Positions 15,501-25,956 of a DNA stretch of 64,000 nucleotides are shown piece by piece (the stretch's first letter is position 1; each line of letters opens with the position of its first letter). Location: contig OX465103.1 in assembly GCA_949987565.1 (NCBI GenBank), positions 17,059,280 through 17,123,279 of the forward strand. Direction: 5' to 3'. This DNA is from Luidia sarsii. Lineage: Eukaryota; Echinodermata; Asteroidea; Paxillosida; Luidiidae. The translations under genes were made by a program, and so were the position numbers. The notes beneath the pieces are model-generated. The model was not told the origin of the DNA, made no database searches, and was given only the letters and a program-made list of their open reading frames with translations.

Positions 15501-18500
15501 TAATCCACAGATTGATCAGCTGCGAGGTTGCTTTACCTCAGCCTTTCATTCCCAATAGGTCCGATCCCGGTGCAAGCATGCAGTCCCACCTGTGATGACA
15601 TCGTTCGACCTGCTGTTTAATACTAGTTAGACGAGTTCTGACTGTACACGAATGGCAGACCTAGAAAAAATGGTGTCAAGCAAATCATGACTCAAAACGC
15701 TTGAGCGTTACTTAAGTGGTTGACAACGCAAACAATTGCCGCGCAAAGTCAGCATTCAAAATATGCTAAATCAGCCGTATTTCTATTTGTCCAACAAATA
15801 CGGCGTGCACCCTGTGGGAGATATTCAACGCGCGTTTCCTTGCCGAGTAAAATGAGAGGACAGGCCCAGATATTGACAAAAGTACGAGGACTTTATTCTA
15901 AATGCCAATCAGCATCCACTCTAATTTGCAAAATATCATGGGACGAGTATACGTTACCCTTGAAAATATATCACGTTTCCCTGTGTCTGTGTACCGATGA
16001 GGTGATGCTCACTTTCACTCCATGTGCTTAAGGTACAATAAATAGAGACATTCTTGTACATGAAGCACTTCTTTCACTTAATCCGATTTCTGCTGAAGTG
16101 ACTAAAATGCCCCATGTCCTTGAGCTACAGTATTTCACGTGTATGTAGTACAGTAGGTGCCTCAAGTGTTCATGATTCTGGGACAAATATGTGCCATTGC
16201 AGAATCGCAAGAGTTGTAGTTCGTTTTTAGAGCGAGAGCAAGTGTTTCATTGCTTTATGGTGTAAAAGACCAATAATGGTTTGTTGTCATTTCCTGCTGA
16301 CATCCGGCAGCAGAAACCAACTCCTACTTCGGATTTGGGCTTGCGTGCGGCAGTGCCGTGTACAGCTAATCTCTTTTAAGGACGTCTGTATGGGGTCTTC
16401 AATGCGTAGCCAAAGGAGATTATGCCTATATACATACTTGAATGCAGCCTGTCCGGATTCTACTTTCTTTATCTCCACCACCCACGTCTCCTTTTGGTCG
16501 CACTACCCAAGAAGACCCACCCTGCAAACGATGTTTTTAGATCAGATGTTTTGGGGAGATTATGATTGATTTTGACCACTGTGATTCAAACGGTTGGCCT
16601 CTTATTGACCAATATTATTAGTAGTTAGTACCGGCGAATAGTTTGGCCAATATTGGTCAAAATTGGTTGACTAGCCTACGGCGCAACCATTTTTTTCAGA
16701 GGGCTTTTGTAAGAATGTCATGTATAGGCTGATGACAAGCAGCTGCTCATCAGTAGAGGCCGGAGTTGGCTGGGTCATACACGACGAAAACCACACCGAA
16801 CTAAACAGCAATCTTTCACTTACTTCTTAGGGTGTTTTATCACCCATATTCTAACACACAAAAACATAAATGACACATTATTCTGACTAAATTATCTTCG
16901 AGTTATCTTCGTTCAAGGTGCGAGGTGACAAGGGTACAAGTTGGTGAGGGTACGAGTTGGGAATTAAAGGGGACGGATTGGCCGATGGGTATGAGTTGGC
17001 AAGGTTACGAGGACGGGTTGGCCAGGGGACGGGTTGGCCAGGGGACGAGTTGGCATGGGTACGAGTTGGCAGGGGACCAGTTGGCAATTAAAGGGGGACG
17101 TATTGGCAAGGGTACGAGTTGGCAAGGGTACAAGTTGACAAGAGTACGAGGACAGGTTGGCCAGGGGACGAGTTGGCATGGGGACGAGTTGGCAAGGGTG
17201 CGAGTTGGCAATGGTACGAGGACGGGTTGGCCAGGGGACGATTTGGCAAGGATACGGGTTGGAAAGGGTACGTGTTGGAAAGGGCACGAGGACGGGTTGG
17301 CCAGGGGACGAGTTGGCAAGGGTACGGGTTGGCAAGGGTACGAGTTGGCAAGGGTACGAGTTGGCAAGGGTACGAGTTGGCAAGGGTACGAGTTGGCAAG
17401 GGTACGAGGACGGGTTGGCAAGGGGACGAGTTGGCAAGGGTACGAGTTGGCAAGGGTACGGGTTGGCAAGGGTACGAGTTGACGAGGGTACGAGTTGACA
17501 AGGGTACGAGTTGGCGAAGGTACGAGTTGACTTGAAACCAAGGATGCATTCACATGGAAATCCACACGGAAAAGGGAAACGTGGACAGCCTAGGAATTCG
17601 GGAAGACGGATTGAGGCAGACACAATGAGGAGGATGGGCTACACACCGAGAAACCTAGGATGGATAGCACGGCATCACCCCGGTAAAAGAAAACCCCTTT
17701 CGGTGGCCTATGTGACAACAAAGAGTGAGCGCTCACTTTGTTTCTTTACTTTGTGCCCCCCGGTGGGATGATATAGACGTATAAGTAATTTTGGACAGTA
17801 TAGACAAGGGGGGGGGCAGTGCACTTACCAAGTAGGGCACCCAGAAGAGCATGAAGAGAACGGACAGTGTCTCGATGACTTTGGCCACGCGCCTCTCCCG
17901 ACGGTCCTGGGCTGCGGACAGGACCCGGAGACGCATCTGGTCGGCCCGCTTGGTGTGCCGCATCAGCGAGCAGACGATGCCCGTGTTGCAGACGTTAAAG
18001 AGGACCACACCGGCCACGAAGGTCAGGCCGTAGAAGCCCAGGATGTAGCTGTAGTACTCGTTGTCCTTGCCCCACGTGTTCATGCACATGTACCAGTTGG
18101 GCAGGAGGGAGATGGCGTCGGCGAACCAGATGACGGTGACGGACGTGCTGGCGAAGCTGAAGAGAGTCACGCCGAAGGCGGCCAGCTTCATCCGGCCAAG
18201 GGTGACGTTGGCCCGGTAGTAGAACGGCTTCACCAGGGCCAGGAAGCGGTCCACGGTCAGCAGGATGATGATGAAGAAGGAGGTCTTGAGGCAGGACCAA
18301 GCCATGAAGTACTGGTAGGAGCAGAGGTAGATGCCGCCCAGCCAGCGGCCCTCGGCCATGCAGACGATGGCGGGGACGTGGCTGGCCAGCAGGCAGAGGA
18401 GGTCCACGGCGGCCAGGGTGCCCGTCAGCATGTCCGGGATGCTCTTCCGGTAGCGGAGGATGCGCCGCGACACCGCTACGGAGAGCGCGTTGCCCAGCAC

Positions 18501-18653
18501 GGCCACCGGGCCCAGCACGGCGTAGTAGATCGTGTTCAGGACCGCGTAGGCCGGGGCGAACTCGATGTGGTACGGGTCCGCCCCGGTGGAGTTGCCCGCC
18601 GCGGGACCGCCCGTGGAGTTGCCCCCCGCGGTCACCGACGGGAAATCCTCCAT
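21..18653 (-). CDS. Prostanoid-receptor-like class A GPCR (three exons, whole gene)
   Basis: Joined coding exons 18653-17829, 4201-4003 and 514-21 encode about 505 residues of a seven-helix plasma-membrane receptor. Seen: two N-terminal NST glycosylation sites (N12, N21); TM1 about 34-62 with GN (N55); TM2 with D84; C111 at the TM3 start; DRF (135-137) in place of DRY; C190 in the second extracellular loop, in CMNTWG; TM6 with FWVPYL (270-275); TM7 with [15 protein letters not shown] (296-310). Prostanoid receptors carry an arginine at the same TM7 position (R297 here), a GxWxGG motif before TM3 and a TW-containing second loop, so a prostaglandin-type ligand is inferred. The canonical TM4 tryptophan is not evident. 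The tail is long, ends in acidic residues and finishes with STWM, a possible class I PDZ ligand. Introns are phase 0 and phase 1 with GTAAGT and GTGAGC donors. The start is the first ATG in the open frame; an upstream 5' UTR exon may exist. An orphan amine- or peptide-type receptor is the alternative. Confidence 0.8.
515..4002 (-). other. GPCR intron 2 contents
   Basis: 3.5-kb intron. It holds the (GGGA)n tract at about 606-835. I recognised no gene or named repeat in 870-4002. A TATAAAAG word at 3231-3238 on the plus strand has no plausible gene after it. Confidence 0.5.
606..835. repeat. (GGGA)n purine tract
   Basis: Nearly pure GGGA/GGGAGG array on the plus strand with a few GGAT interruptions near 738-782, flanked by looser GA-rich sequence from 539 to 870. 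Open frames through it read only Arg/Glu/Gly or Pro/Ser and are not genes. Confidence 0.95.
4003..4201 (-). CDS. GPCR exon 2 (end of TM6, TM7, helix 8)
   Basis: 199 nt. The acceptor ATTCCGCAG| lies above 4201 and the donor |GTGAGC below 4003; the exon begins in phase 0 and ends in phase 1. It encodes residues 276-341: VFIVLHQTN continuing TM6, [15 protein letters not shown] as TM7, then [16 protein letters not shown] as the amphipathic helix 8. Cysteine C330, just after helix 8 (in TALCGR), could be a palmitoylation site, which is inference. Confidence 0.85.
5021..5515. repeat. (CAGAGR)n hexamer array
   Basis: About 80 copies of CAGAGG/CAGAGA, the two variants occurring in runs (a block of CAGAGA at about 5180-5248 flanked by CAGAGG blocks). 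The apparent long open frames encode only Leu/Cys, Ala/Ser/Val or Gln/Arg alternations and are artefacts. Confidence 0.95.
6251..6400 (-). mobile_element. tRNA-derived SINE copy A
   Basis: Read on the minus strand it has a tRNA-like 5' domain, with TAGCTCAGATGGAAGAG as the A-box region and GGGTTCAAGTCCCGG as the B box, preceded by a shared segment containing GCCGGCAAAGACTAG. The anticodon region resembles tRNA-Asn (GTT) with a changed position 33. The acceptor stem does not pair, so this is a SINE and not a working tRNA. The segment GGGGCGCCAGTCAGAAGCAA at 6365-6386 is shared with the copy at 30011. Confidence 0.8.
6651..6740 (-). mobile_element. tRNA-derived SINE copy B
   Basis: Minus-strand tRNA-like unit with GGGTTCAAGTCCCGGTCC and a TAGCTCAGATGG-type A box, 81-86% identical by eye to copies A and E. 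It is truncated where it meets a LINE fragment at 6714-6902. Confidence 0.75.
6714..6902 (-). mobile_element. LINE C-terminal coding fragment
   Basis: The minus-strand frame reads [12 protein letters not shown], then [13 protein letters not shown], then a RTVAKNNG tail. This is the (R)W.GH.LRM ... G.RK.GRPK..W.RTVE signature found just before the end of the reverse-transcriptase ORF in several non-LTR retrotransposon clades. Only the last 60 or so residues are present, so it is a dead 5'-truncated copy. Confidence 0.65.
7519..7857. mobile_element. Palindrome-core MITE, copy 1 (degenerate)
   Basis: Begins with AAAGGTCCAATACAAAATCG and ends near CCAATGTTGTATAGAGCCTT, matching the inverted termini of the copy at 28671-29030. 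The core at 7677-7720 is an imperfect version of the same AT-rich palindrome (TTTATTACTCGTGAGGAGTA). Confidence 0.65.
8883..9137. mobile_element. Tc1/mariner-type MITE, copy 1
   Basis: 255 bp bounded by CACTGTAAAAACG and its inverse CGTTTTTACAGTG, with TA on both sides (8881-8882 and 9138-9139), the target duplication expected for Tc1/mariner elements. The interior contains CATGTGCATGAAGTACAGTA-type subrepeats. It has no coding capacity. Confidence 0.85.
9247..9400 (+). mobile_element. tRNA-derived SINE copy C
   Basis: Plus-strand copy with the CACTGGCAAAG leader, a GGTTAGCGGAGGTGGTA A-box region, and CAGGTATCGGGTTCTAGTCTC as the B-box region. More diverged than the other copies. Confidence 0.65.
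9935..9975. repeat. Solo terminus of the GGCCTGACGTTTCGATCC family
   Basis: Contains GGGCCTGACGTTTCGATCCT followed by AGCATGACCTTTGTCC, nearly identical to the left end of the element at 22175. No matching inverted end was found nearby. Confidence 0.6.
10436..10568. mobile_element. Short inverted-repeat element with CGTAAGTTACG motifs
   Basis: Starts GGTTTCACGAAGCCATCGTA and ends in the inverse sense with TACGATTGG ... GGGTGAAATC. Several CGTAAG/CTTACG words between the ends can fold back. Looks like a small MITE; I could not find a target duplication. Confidence 0.4.
12095..12400. repeat. 14-bp minisatellite
   Basis: Tandem AAATCACGCTGCCC units. They are most uniform at 12210-12310 and degrade at both sides into AACCCAAATCACGC variants. 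Confidence 0.95.
13557..14484. mobile_element. Mutator-like MITE, copy 1 (9-bp TSD)
   Basis: The inverted ends are about 95 bp each (13557-13650 and 14389-14484), beginning GCGTAATT then TTTCCCAGGATGGGAAAGGC. The 9-bp direct repeat CGCCGGCCA flanks the element (13548-13556 and 14485-14493), the size typical of Mutator-like insertions. The 730-bp interior has no coding sequence. Near both ends it carries TACATG-rich palindromic stretches (13676-13735 and 14265-14345). Confidence 0.85.
15985..16233. mobile_element. Tc1/mariner-type MITE, copy 3 (partial)
   Basis: Shares GAGGTGATGCTCACTTTCAC and ATGATTCTGGGACAAATATG with the copy at 55560-55874 in the same orientation. The left terminus is missing and the right one is decayed (TTCGTTTTTAGAGCG). 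Confidence 0.7.
16920..17535. repeat. 16-bp minisatellite
   Basis: Units of GGTACGAGTTGGCAAG with interspersed longer variants (GAGGACGGGTTGGCCAGG). Because 16 is not a multiple of 3, three units give a 16-residue period in every frame, which explains the long non-genic open frames on both strands. Confidence 0.95.
17553..17771 (+). mobile_element. LINE ORF2 C-terminal fragment
   Basis: The plus frame encodes [20 protein letters not shown] then [19 protein letters not shown], and ends with LCPPVG and a stop. This matches the terminal GKRKRGRPR..W.R..EAD...MG..W..L..AQDR...LCP signature of non-LTR retrotransposon polymerases. Only the tail is left. It abuts GPCR exon 1 on the intron side (exon boundary at 17829). 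Confidence 0.75.
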
Positions 18654-18698
18654 CGGCTGCGACAACGAGAGCCGCTGCTGCCCGCCCAGTTGACTCAC
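17829..18698 (-). CDS. GPCR exon 1 (N-terminus to TM6)
   Basis: The coding part runs from the ATG at 18653-18651 to the donor TACTTG|GTAAGT at 17829 (phase 0), encoding residues 1-275. The frame stays open above the ATG to 18698, but no ATG lies there, so that stretch is taken as 5' UTR. The exon is GC-rich compared with its surroundings and holds TM1-TM6, the DRF motif, both disulfide cysteines and a basic third intracellular loop ([17 protein letters not shown]). Confidence 0.85.
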
Positions 18699-20194
18699 GG
18701 AACTCTCACGCGGGTCGAGTCGTGCAGCGGTGGCATCCTTGGGTTGACTTAATCCAGCGAAGCTCCATCGCCTCAGGGAAGGAGGGAATAGTTGTCATGG
18801 GTGCCCTTGGAATTCGTCTCCATGATATTGTACCGCTGGACTGCATGCACACAGCAGCGCGTCAGCTATCGGCGCAACGATGCCGTCCACCTCACGTCAT
18901 CTGCTGGTGACAACTGTATAATTGGTGTTCGATAAAAGGCACGAACGATACCTTATTGAGTGCACTGTACACTCGTCCACGGCGGTCACGAAAGCTGCAA
19001 AGCCCCCATCACTAGTACGCTGTGTCGCGCCTCAGTGCAGTAGATCCTCGTCGGCCATCCACCGCGTATATCCAGTGCGCGGGTGCACATGCGATCAAAG
19101 CCGTCCTATACTTGGCCGCTTTCCACTGACATGATAGAGTCACGGAGCGTACACACCCACCGACTAGGGGAAGGCGGACTCCGAGTGGCCTGTTCACGAC
19201 TCGGACGTTCCCCGACGTCGGCCAATTTCCCCCCAAGTCGCAATCCTCGCAGCTATACCGGCGCAGTAAGAGCCAATTTACGCAGAGCAAACACCGCGGT
19301 GGAAAGGAGGGGTGGGTGGGGGGAGAACAGTGGCTTGTTGTCAGGGGACGGTTGTACCACAGCGTCCGCCGGTAAACACTCGCCCAAAAGTGAACCCGAA
19401 TACGCTGCAGTCGTTCAGCACCTCACACACACAAACCCTTTCTGTCAGTTTTCACGCGTCACTGACTTCGGGGAGGGGGGGGGCATTGCTATGCATGGAG
19501 CTACATTGCTCAAAGTCAAAACATGCCACGGTCTATGACCACACATGGAATGCAGCAAATGATGTAATCAGTAATCTGGGGCTTCCCGGGGACAGAAGTT
19601 GTTAGGACGAGCGATCACTAAAATGGCGCCTGATGTCATAAATCGGTCGCTTCACTCATGGAGGAAGGAGTAGACCTTCCTCCATGCTTCACTCATGCTT
19701 CACTGAACACAATCGAAGTTCGCTTTTATAAACTAACGAATCTTTCCGAAATGAACTCAAACCAAAAGGGTCTGGGTTTTTTCAGTGTATCCTTTGATAT
19801 ACTTTAGCTTGGAGCAATTCCAATCCAAGCCATAATTGTTGGGTCTACTGCCGAGTCGGCGACCTACGAGCTGTACACCTCCAACTGGAATGGTTTCGTT
19901 CGTCCCGAGCTAGACGGCAGTCAGCAAGCCACAACATAGCAGAGCCTATTTTCATGCTATATTGAACCATGGAGAGTTGTATTGATTGTGACACGCACAC
20001 TGTCGGTATTTATAAGCCCTAACACTGTACAATGGCCGCTTCGTTGGGCCACTCAAAAGACGATTTGAAGGCCGCTCTTCTGAGTCAGTATAGAGGGCGT
20101 GGCAGTGCCAGTACGGGCAGCCATGCAGCAGCAACGGACAAAAGGCTAATGACATTCATTAACGATCGACTAATCTATAGGGATTACCGTGGGG

Positions 20195-20410
20195 ACGAGG
20201 AGGAGGGGAGGAGGGGAGGGGAGGAGGGGGTAGGAGGAGGCGGAGGAGGAGGACAAAGCGCAGGCGAAGAGGACGAAGAAGAAGAAGAAGAAGAAGAAGA
20301 AGAAGAACATAGAAGGATAAGGAGAAGACCAAGAAGAACAAGAACAAGACCAAGGACAAGAAGGAGAAGAACTAGAAGAACTAGAAGAACTAGTGAGAAG
20401 AGGAGGAGGA
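20195..20410. repeat. GA/GAA-rich low-complexity tract
   Basis: GGAGGGG then GAAGAAGAA runs followed by AGAAGAACA-type units. A plus-strand frame starting with ATG at 20032 runs through it as poly-Glu/poly-Arg. Confidence 0.85.
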
Positions 20411-21034
20411 GGCGGGGTATACCAAACAAAGAACAAAACAAGAACGAGAACGGGAACAAGAACGAGAACGAGAATGAGACCAAGAACAAGATGGAAAACA
20501 GGAAGAAATCATAACAGAGGCCAAGAAAAAATAAGAAAAAGAAGACAACAATCACAACATCGACAACAATAACAATAATTTACATTGATTAAACTATTTT
20601 ATTCCAATGCCCATGACTCGCCACAATATCTCAGAAAGGAAGAAAACCAAGTTTCAAGTTTCAAATTGCTCATTGACGACACTTTTTTTGTTTCCCAAAA
20701 TGTCATGGCAGTGGCTCAAAACCTGTTTACTTTCTTGTAGCAATGGTAGTTGTGATTGTGGACGTCGCAATGTACTGTACTTCTATAATAATTATGTGTA
20801 CGCGTGTAGTCTGCCACGAGTGGACTGCTAAGCGGTATGCTGATGGCGTCTCGTGACGTCACGGCACGTAGCTTGTACTGGCGTGGTTTATGGCTGCTAT
20901 GTGGTAATTGCGACCATCACCGAGTGAGCTATTTTTGTCAAAATTGTTTAAAGGCTCCCGTCATGTTTTCATTCATTTGTTTGCATTCAATTTTGGAAAC
21001 TTAACTAAAAGGCAAAAATGACAACGAAAATTTT

Positions 21035-21165
21035 GACTGGACCGCGACTTGAGCCGAGACCTTTTGCTGTGCGTACCAGTGCACTTACCATTTGAGCTAA
21101 CCAGCCCTATAGATGGTGGCCTTCCCTAAATAATAGTCAACAAGTCTTTGCCGGGGATTGAAAAC
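21035..21165 (-). mobile_element. tRNA-derived SINE copy D
   Basis: Minus-strand unit sharing the GACTGGACCG end, the GAGCTAACCAGCCCTATAGA junction, the GATGGTGGCCTTCCC segment and AACAAGTCTTTGCCGGGG. The B box is decayed (GGCTCAAGTCGCGG). Confidence 0.75.
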
Positions 21166-22174
21166 GGCGAGGAAGGCTTGGTCTTTACATTGATACAGAC
21201 ATACAGACATTGGTCAACCGCATTTTTGAATTAAATCCGGGTGCATGCAAAGACGATCAAAACCGAAACCAAATCAAAAATACGTTATCCAGAAACAAAA
21301 ATAATTTGTCATCAATTATTTTTATCCCAGGATAGTGCAATGCCCAACAATTTTGTTGCATAATATTCATATTATGAACGCTGGCTTTCAGTCCTTTTCA
21401 TGTTCATTGGTCGTTCCTATCTAGTACAACAGTTGTAGACTGGTGTTCTTGGAAATAAATTCAAATTTGTTTAGGAGTGATTAAAAATGACAAAATGTAA
21501 TGAGTAAAATGCTGATAATCTGTCAACTAATTTCCATGGTTAGAGTAGCGGCGGAGGAAGCGGCAGGTGGAGGCGGTGACGGTGGAGGTGGTGGCAGTGG
21601 TGGCGGTATACTGTTCTTGATGGCGCTGAGGACGACGGAACAAGATATACCGCCCTCAACGAGGAAGGCAGCCTCCTCCCACCATTCGAGTGACTCACAC
21701 AACGAGATTCAAGCAATAGTCATCCCGATCACCCGGAACGACCAATGACTCTGTGTGCCACCCCTAAGCATGTACGAATACGGACCTTATCCAAAGCCAC
21801 CACCCTCTCACTTGCTTCACCAAGCTGCCTTCGTATATCATAGCCTCAGCACGCAGCTGACTAAAGCCGCTTTCCTTCCACGGTCAACTATCGGCCGAGT
21901 TCAGGACCCTCCCCTCCACCCTCATCCTTCGACCTTGCCTGCTGGTCGATCACTCGTTGACCGCGAGGCCCGACGTGACGATTGCAGAGGCGCAGAGGCG
22001 GGTAATGCTTCAAGATGTGTAAATTGACCTCTTGTATGATAGCAGAGTGGAAATGTAACCATCTTTCTCACTGTGAACGCCGATTGTCTGAGTTCATAAT
22101 ATTCACTGTATAAGTGATATACAAAAATGTTGCAAATCGCTTACTAACTTAAATCACCAAAATGCAAATCTCAA

Positions 22175-22617
22175 AATGTAGGCGGCCTGACGTTTCGATC
22201 CTAGCAGGACCTTTTCCAGAGTGACCAGAGCGACCAGAGTGACCAGAGTGACCAGAGTGACCAGAGTGACCAGAGTGACCAGAGTGGCCAGAGTGACCAG
22301 AGTGACCAGAGTGACTAGAGTGACCAGAGTGACCAGAGTGACCAGAGTGTCCAGAGTGGCCAGAGTGGCCAGAGTGACCAGAGTGACCAGAGTGACCAGA
22401 GTGACCAGAGTGACCAGAGTGGCCAGAGTGACCAGAGTGGCCAGAGTGACAAGAGTGACCAGTGTGACCAGAGTGACCAGAGTGACCAGAGTGACCAGAG
22501 TGACCAGAGTGACCAGTGACCAGAGTGACCAGAGTGACCAGTGACCAGTGTGACCAGAGTGGTCACTCTGCCTTTGAGAGAGGTCCTGCTAGGATTGAAA
22601 CACGAGGCCCACTTAAT
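22175..22617. mobile_element. Inverted-repeat element carrying a 9-bp tandem array
   Basis: The left end contains GGCCTGACGTTTCGATCCTA and the right end its inverse (TAGGATTGAAACACGAGGCC). Both continue with AGCAGGACCT and then enter an array of GTGACCAGA units (22214-22565). The array is about 38 units with rare GTGGCCAGA variants. No coding sequence. Related single termini occur at 9935, 28611, 33216 and 54800. Confidence 0.8.
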
Positions 22618-25600
22618 GTTGACACTGTATAAAGTAATAGAAGCTGAGACAAAGGAGTTATAATTACTTTCGTTTGAAGGTTTTTTTTATTAGAGCTTGT
22701 AAAATAATGAGTTTAATACGAACATCGACTGAATAAATTATTTCTGGGGTGTTCCTCTCCTCACTTTAGTTTGTATACAAAACCTTTTTTATTTACAACC
22801 AAAAATACAAAGTGAAAGTACAGTATTTTCTTATTAAAAATAGTTTTATGGATGCAGATCTCATTATAAGCACAAAGACAACATAGTTACATTCAAATTA
22901 CACCCCAACACGAGTAAAGTTGTTGCGGGTAAAATAAAGATATTAGGCTATATTTCAAAATAGAACCAGTAGTGGGTACATGTTTGTATTCACATAAGAC
23001 CAAAACTGATGTCTGTTATGCCCGCTGTACCTATTCTAAACACCAGTTGTGACGTCCTTTCTGCGCATCTCATTAGTATACCATTGTAAAATTAAAATGT
23101 TTTTACTGGAATGGAACAATACACACAATAACTCCCACAATTTCTTGACCAGAAAATGGCCTTCTGCCCTTGATCCTTCGGATTGAACACACAGGTGTAT
23201 TTCTGTGTATGACGTCATGAAATCAAAGCGCCCCCATCGGGTCAAAATATCTGAGCGAATCGCCATTGAACCTCCACCGTGGACCAGCCACCCTGTAAGT
23301 TTCATCTCGTTTCCGGGTCCCGTTGGCACGTGCCGTTATACGGGCAGCGTGGGAAGGGGGACTCGGCACCGTTAATTCCGTGCGTGATTCACCGCTTACA
23401 AACGACACCCAAACCGCTTTTGGTACATTCAACAGCCCTGACAACTAGCAAGTGTGTGTTCTTCCGCCATCTCCGATATTCTGATCAATGTTCTGGAGAA
23501 AATTATAATAATTTAGTACAAGTAAGACCACGATTTCAGAGGGAAACGAACAAGAGTTCAATTTGTCCACGCTGCGTTGCAAACTACAGTAGTACTCCAC
23601 GCAGGATTGAGAAAGACATTTCGCGTTCATCAAGACCCACGCGCAAACAAATTATGTACACAATTCGACAAGTGGCACTCGCTCGAAAATCAGGAGAAAT
23701 CCCAGGCGTCACGCCGTCCATAAACCATTCGCTCAGCCAACTTGCCATTACAAAATCGATCGAAATTGCTTGATTTTCTGTACACAGATTTGCATATTGA
23801 CGATAAGAGATGTGTTATAAGCCGTGTTGGGTATTTTGTGAGTTGTAGAGGTTAACAAATAAACCGTTCACTTGGTACGGCTATAAAAAAAAGCAAAAAC
23901 AAAAATGACTGTGTTAAGGCAAGCGATTACACCGACCATAACCCTTTCTCGTAATGTCAGTCTGAGCATCGCGCGCGCGTTTGCATTCAGACAATTACTC
24001 ATTACACCAAGTCATCTCCGAAAATGGTGTACATGCCGTGATTAAAGCTCACATTAAGGGCTGATATCCACAGCATGGACGCTTTCCACTTAGACCCATT
24101 GTCATTCGAGTGTACGCGTAGAGAAAGTCCTTACCAAGACACTAAACAGTACGGTTTCAGCACAAGTAAACGTCTAAAGTAAACGAGATGTTCACGGGAG
24201 TCACAATGAAACCAGTTAGACAGAGTACACGAACTTTCACTGGCACTGCACTGTGCGCAAATGTTTGGTAACAATTAGAAATAAGTGACACCTTGAAAAC
24301 AACATCATGTTTAATAGTAGTCTCTTCCAACTGTGTTCTCGAGAGGGAGCGGGTAGAAAGGGAGCCACTGGTGCCAAGACTATTCCGCAGACGGACAACG
24401 GAAAGCACGGGCGAGATCAGAGAGGATGCGCCACCAAGAGTTCGCACTTGCCGGAGGTTTTTTGGCAAAAGCCGTTAGGGAAGCCACGACAGGCCACTAC
24501 TTGTGTAGAAATCATTAATGTAGAAATAACCCACATACTGTTGCCATTTTTTTTGTTATATAAGATAGAGACTGCTTCCAAAATAAGAATATCATGTTTT
24601 GTTTACATTTTCTCTACCAGCAATCAGACAATGAGTGCAGCATTCAAACCATTTTAATGGTAAATAAGTAACATATTTTATAGAAAGAAATAAGACTATC
24701 AGTACCATGGAAATTGGTGAAAGCGTTTTGGAAACACCTTTTGTACCATGTGCGTGCGTTTGGTTAAATATGGTTCAAATTTTCGTAAAATCCGTCGCTC
24801 TGACTTCGTCTTTTTTCGGTAGTAAGATGTCTAGCGCCCTCTAGTGACACAGCACGAATTCCTCGAGCCTTATGAATTAGGAGCTATTGTAATCTTGATA
24901 CGTCACCGCAAACTGGATGAAGATGTCACAGCAAAATAAAATTGCAATGTATAACTGATTCTTCTTCTTCTCCGACTGAATTCATCTAGTGAAAACAAAT
25001 GAGTATAATGACAGTTTTATCATCATCATTCGGCTGTGGAGCTGGCGACTACTAACTTGTTTTCCAACTGCTACCGTCTTGGCCAGGGAAGCAATTTTGA
25101 CTGGTAGCAGCATCCCTTCAGTATCTCCCAAGAGGTGCTGGACAAGACAAGGCAAGGCCATCCCGGTTTCCTCTTCCCATGTGGTTAACCATTTGAAACA
25201 GACGTTTCACACACACAAAAAACATTATCAGATGCAAAAAGGTATAATGAGCCGAGGCGCATTACCGTCGTCGATTACAAATAAAGTTGGGATTAAACTG
25301 AGTGACTGAGTGACCAAAAAGGCGCCCAAACTATGGTGCTTTGGTGGCCAAGTAAAAGAGACTAACCGCATTACTACACCGTATATCGGGAGGCGAGGCG
25401 GTCGGAAATCAGAGAGCCAGCCGATCAAGACAGACGGCCTGCAGCCGCCAACTTTCCCCCGCCTGTAGACTGCCTGGCAGTCTCCTTCCCACTACGCAAG
25501 TTGGAAATGTCCGTGTTTGTACGAAACATTGTAGACGTCAATGATATACAGACGAAGTCGCTCGCACGGTACACGCATTTTGCTTTACTGGCGTAACGTA

Positions 25601-25956
25601 GCTTGCATTTGTCGTTAGTTCGATGGCAACGGTGATACCCGGTAACCGTCTACCATAAGAAAAAAAAAATCAAACTCTTATCGTAGATAATAGAACGATG
25701 ATAACCGGGGACGATCGTGTGGTCTTATCGAGTGAGCCACTTCGGTGTCTTGTCTCCGCTGGCGTTACGACAACCAAGAGTCGAGTCGTCGCGGTGCTAT
25801 ACCACAGCGTAGGTTTTCGGAACAGACAAAATCAAAAGGGCGCCTTCCAAAAAGGTAGACAGGTACCAGTCGTTTCAGCGTCAGGATACTGGAGGGGGGG
25901 GAGGGGCGATCCCCGGAGCGACCGGCAACGTCCAAGTCTCGTGCGCGCGGCGAGTT

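Larger units (their letters stand above)
4202..17828 (-). other. GPCR intron 1 (13.6 kb, repeat-rich)
   Basis: Large first intron. Contents recognised: a hexamer array (5021-5515), SINE copies (6251, 6651, 9247), LINE tails (6714, 17553), MITEs (7519, 8883, 10436, 13557, 15985) and 14-bp and 16-bp minisatellites. No coding exon was found in 10600-12090, 12400-13540 or 14500-15980. Confidence 0.5.
18654..25956. other. Intergenic region between GPCR and RhoGEF
   Basis: Contains GA-rich sequence (20195-20410), a SINE (21035) and a minisatellite-bearing inverted-repeat element (22175-22617). No supported coding exon was found in 18750-20030, 20600-21030, 21170-22170 or 22620-25950. The GPCR promoter and the RhoGEF 3' end should both lie here, but neither a clear TATA box nor a clear poly(A) signal was identified. 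Confidence 0.5.

Noticed and set aside
20032..20514. 160-residue plus-strand open frame starting at an ATG with a TATTTATAAG word about 25 bp upstream
   Set aside because: Most of it is poly-Glu/Arg/Lys encoded by a GA-rich repeat. The unique first 55 residues have no recognisable motif, and the TATA-like word is too close to the ATG.
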